Origin: Bacteroidia bacterium
GTDB taxonomy: Bacteria; Bacteroidota; Bacteroidia; Bacteroidales; Azobacteroidaceae
Direction of reading: 5' to 3'
Assembly: GCA_025999255.1 (NCBI GenBank)
Contig: BNXB01000080.1
Location: forward strand, 1-5,083
DNA: 5,083 bases
Shown: in pieces, positions 4,768 to 5,083 of the stretch
How positions within the stretch are numbered: the first letter of the stretch is position 1
Layout: the number at the start of each line of letters is the position of its first letter
Program-made: the position numbers and the translations under genes
The notes under the pieces: generated by a model
Database searches by the model: none
What the model was told of the DNA's origin: nothing
What the model saw: the letters and a program-made list of their open reading frames with translations, nothing else

Positions 4768-5083
4768 ATGGGATTTGATAAAAAATTAACAGTAATAGCC
4801 CGGAACAGCAAACTGTCGTTGTTGCAGGTAGAAGAATTATTCTCGTTCTTTCCTGAAATCAGGTATGATTTGTCGGTTTTCGATTCTTACGGGGACAAAA
4901 ACAAGCATATCTCATTAATGGATAACATTGATGGCGATTTCTTTACTCGTGAACTTGATACTGCGATTCTTCACGACCAAGCCGATATTGCCGTTCATTC
5001 CGCTAAAGATTTGCCTTACCCTCTACCTCCGGGATTAGAATTATATTGCTTAACTGCTGCCGACGACAAAAGCGATTCCTTGG
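4768..5083 (+). CDS. hemC: Divergent hydroxymethylbilane synthase (HemC-like), 3' truncated by window end
   Basis: A new frame starts with ATG 10 bases after pstA and stays open to the window end (105 codons plus one base). Recognisable porphobilinogen deaminase features are ARNSKLSLLQ (11-20; Arg12 and Ser14 match Arg11 and Ser13 of E. coli HemC), GDK (42-44), FFTRELDTAIL (58-68), DIAVHSAKDLP (73-83) with Ser78, Lys80 and catalytic Asp81 (E. coli Asp84), and LPPGLEL (86-92). The enzyme joins four porphobilinogens into hydroxymethylbilane, the precursor of uroporphyrinogen III, heme and siroheme. Departures: the GGKGLF loop with its cofactor-contacting Lys reads DGDFF here, and the RED motif near residue 98 reads ADD. 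It may be a siroheme-dedicated version or the first domain of a larger fusion (for example with a uroporphyrinogen methyltransferase); the dipyrromethane-binding Cys domain lies beyond the window. Family call is confident, activity and full architecture are not. Confidence 0.85.
   Translation, partial: MGFDKKLTVIARNSKLSLLQVEELFSFFPEIRYDLSVFDSYGDKNKHISLMDNIDGDFFTRELDTAILHDQADIAVHSAKDLPYPLPPGLELYCLTAADDKSDSL

Noticed and set aside
1..5083. CRISPR arrays, tRNA/rRNA genes, insertion sequences or attachment sites
   Set aside because: No regularly spaced repeats, tRNA-like cloverleaf, transposase reading frame or terminal inverted repeats were seen; the window is almost fully coding.

Overview
The window looks like a chromosomal segment from a member of the Bacteroidota, probably Bacteroidales. 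The support is a near-perfect Bacteroidota-type promoter (TAnnTTTG at -7 with a TTG about 20 bases upstream), moderate to low GC, mostly weak Shine-Dalgarno signals, and protein flavours typical of that phylum. Placement below order is not possible from sequence reading alone. All recognised genes are on the + strand, tightly packed, in two transcription units.

Unit 1 (1-1933) is a sulfur-transfer operon. It opens with the 3' end of a gene whose product ends in a TusA-like sulfurtransferase domain; the truncated upstream part is probably a siroheme sulfite reductase. A 71-residue beta-grasp sulfur carrier (ThiS/MoaD fold) follows, then an E1-like adenylating enzyme (ThiF/MoeB family), then a JAMM metalloprotease. 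The carrier does not end in the usual Gly-Gly; it ends GGGSAR. It would therefore need trimming before it could be adenylated, and the JAMM protease is the obvious trimmer. The set matches the HcyS/HcyF/HcyD protein-thiocarboxylate route to homocysteine described in Wolinella succinogenes, which is also linked to a sulfite reductase. The likely logic is: sulfite to sulfide (reductase), sulfur relay (TusA domain), carrier trimming (HcyD), carrier adenylation and thiocarboxylation (HcyF), then delivery to an O-acylhomoserine-type acceptor enzyme that is not in the window. A strong intrinsic terminator follows at 1946-1983.

Unit 2 (promoter at 1968-1998, genes from 2021) encodes a Pst-type ABC importer: a lipoprotein binding protein (PstS family) and two permeases (PstC, PstA). 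No ATPase (PstB) or PhoU gene follows. Ten bases after pstA a divergent hydroxymethylbilane synthase (HemC-like) gene begins and runs off the window. That enzyme lies on the route to uroporphyrinogen III and so to siroheme, the sulfite reductase cofactor. By manual alignment the binding protein lacks most of the hydroxyl residues and the Asp that contact phosphate in E. coli PstS.

Together the two units suggest one sulfur-assimilation locus: oxyanion uptake (possibly sulfate rather than phosphate), siroheme supply, sulfite reduction and carrier-bound sulfur transfer. The carrier/protease/E1 part has a described precedent; the reassigned Pst-like importer is inference and is the most novel part.
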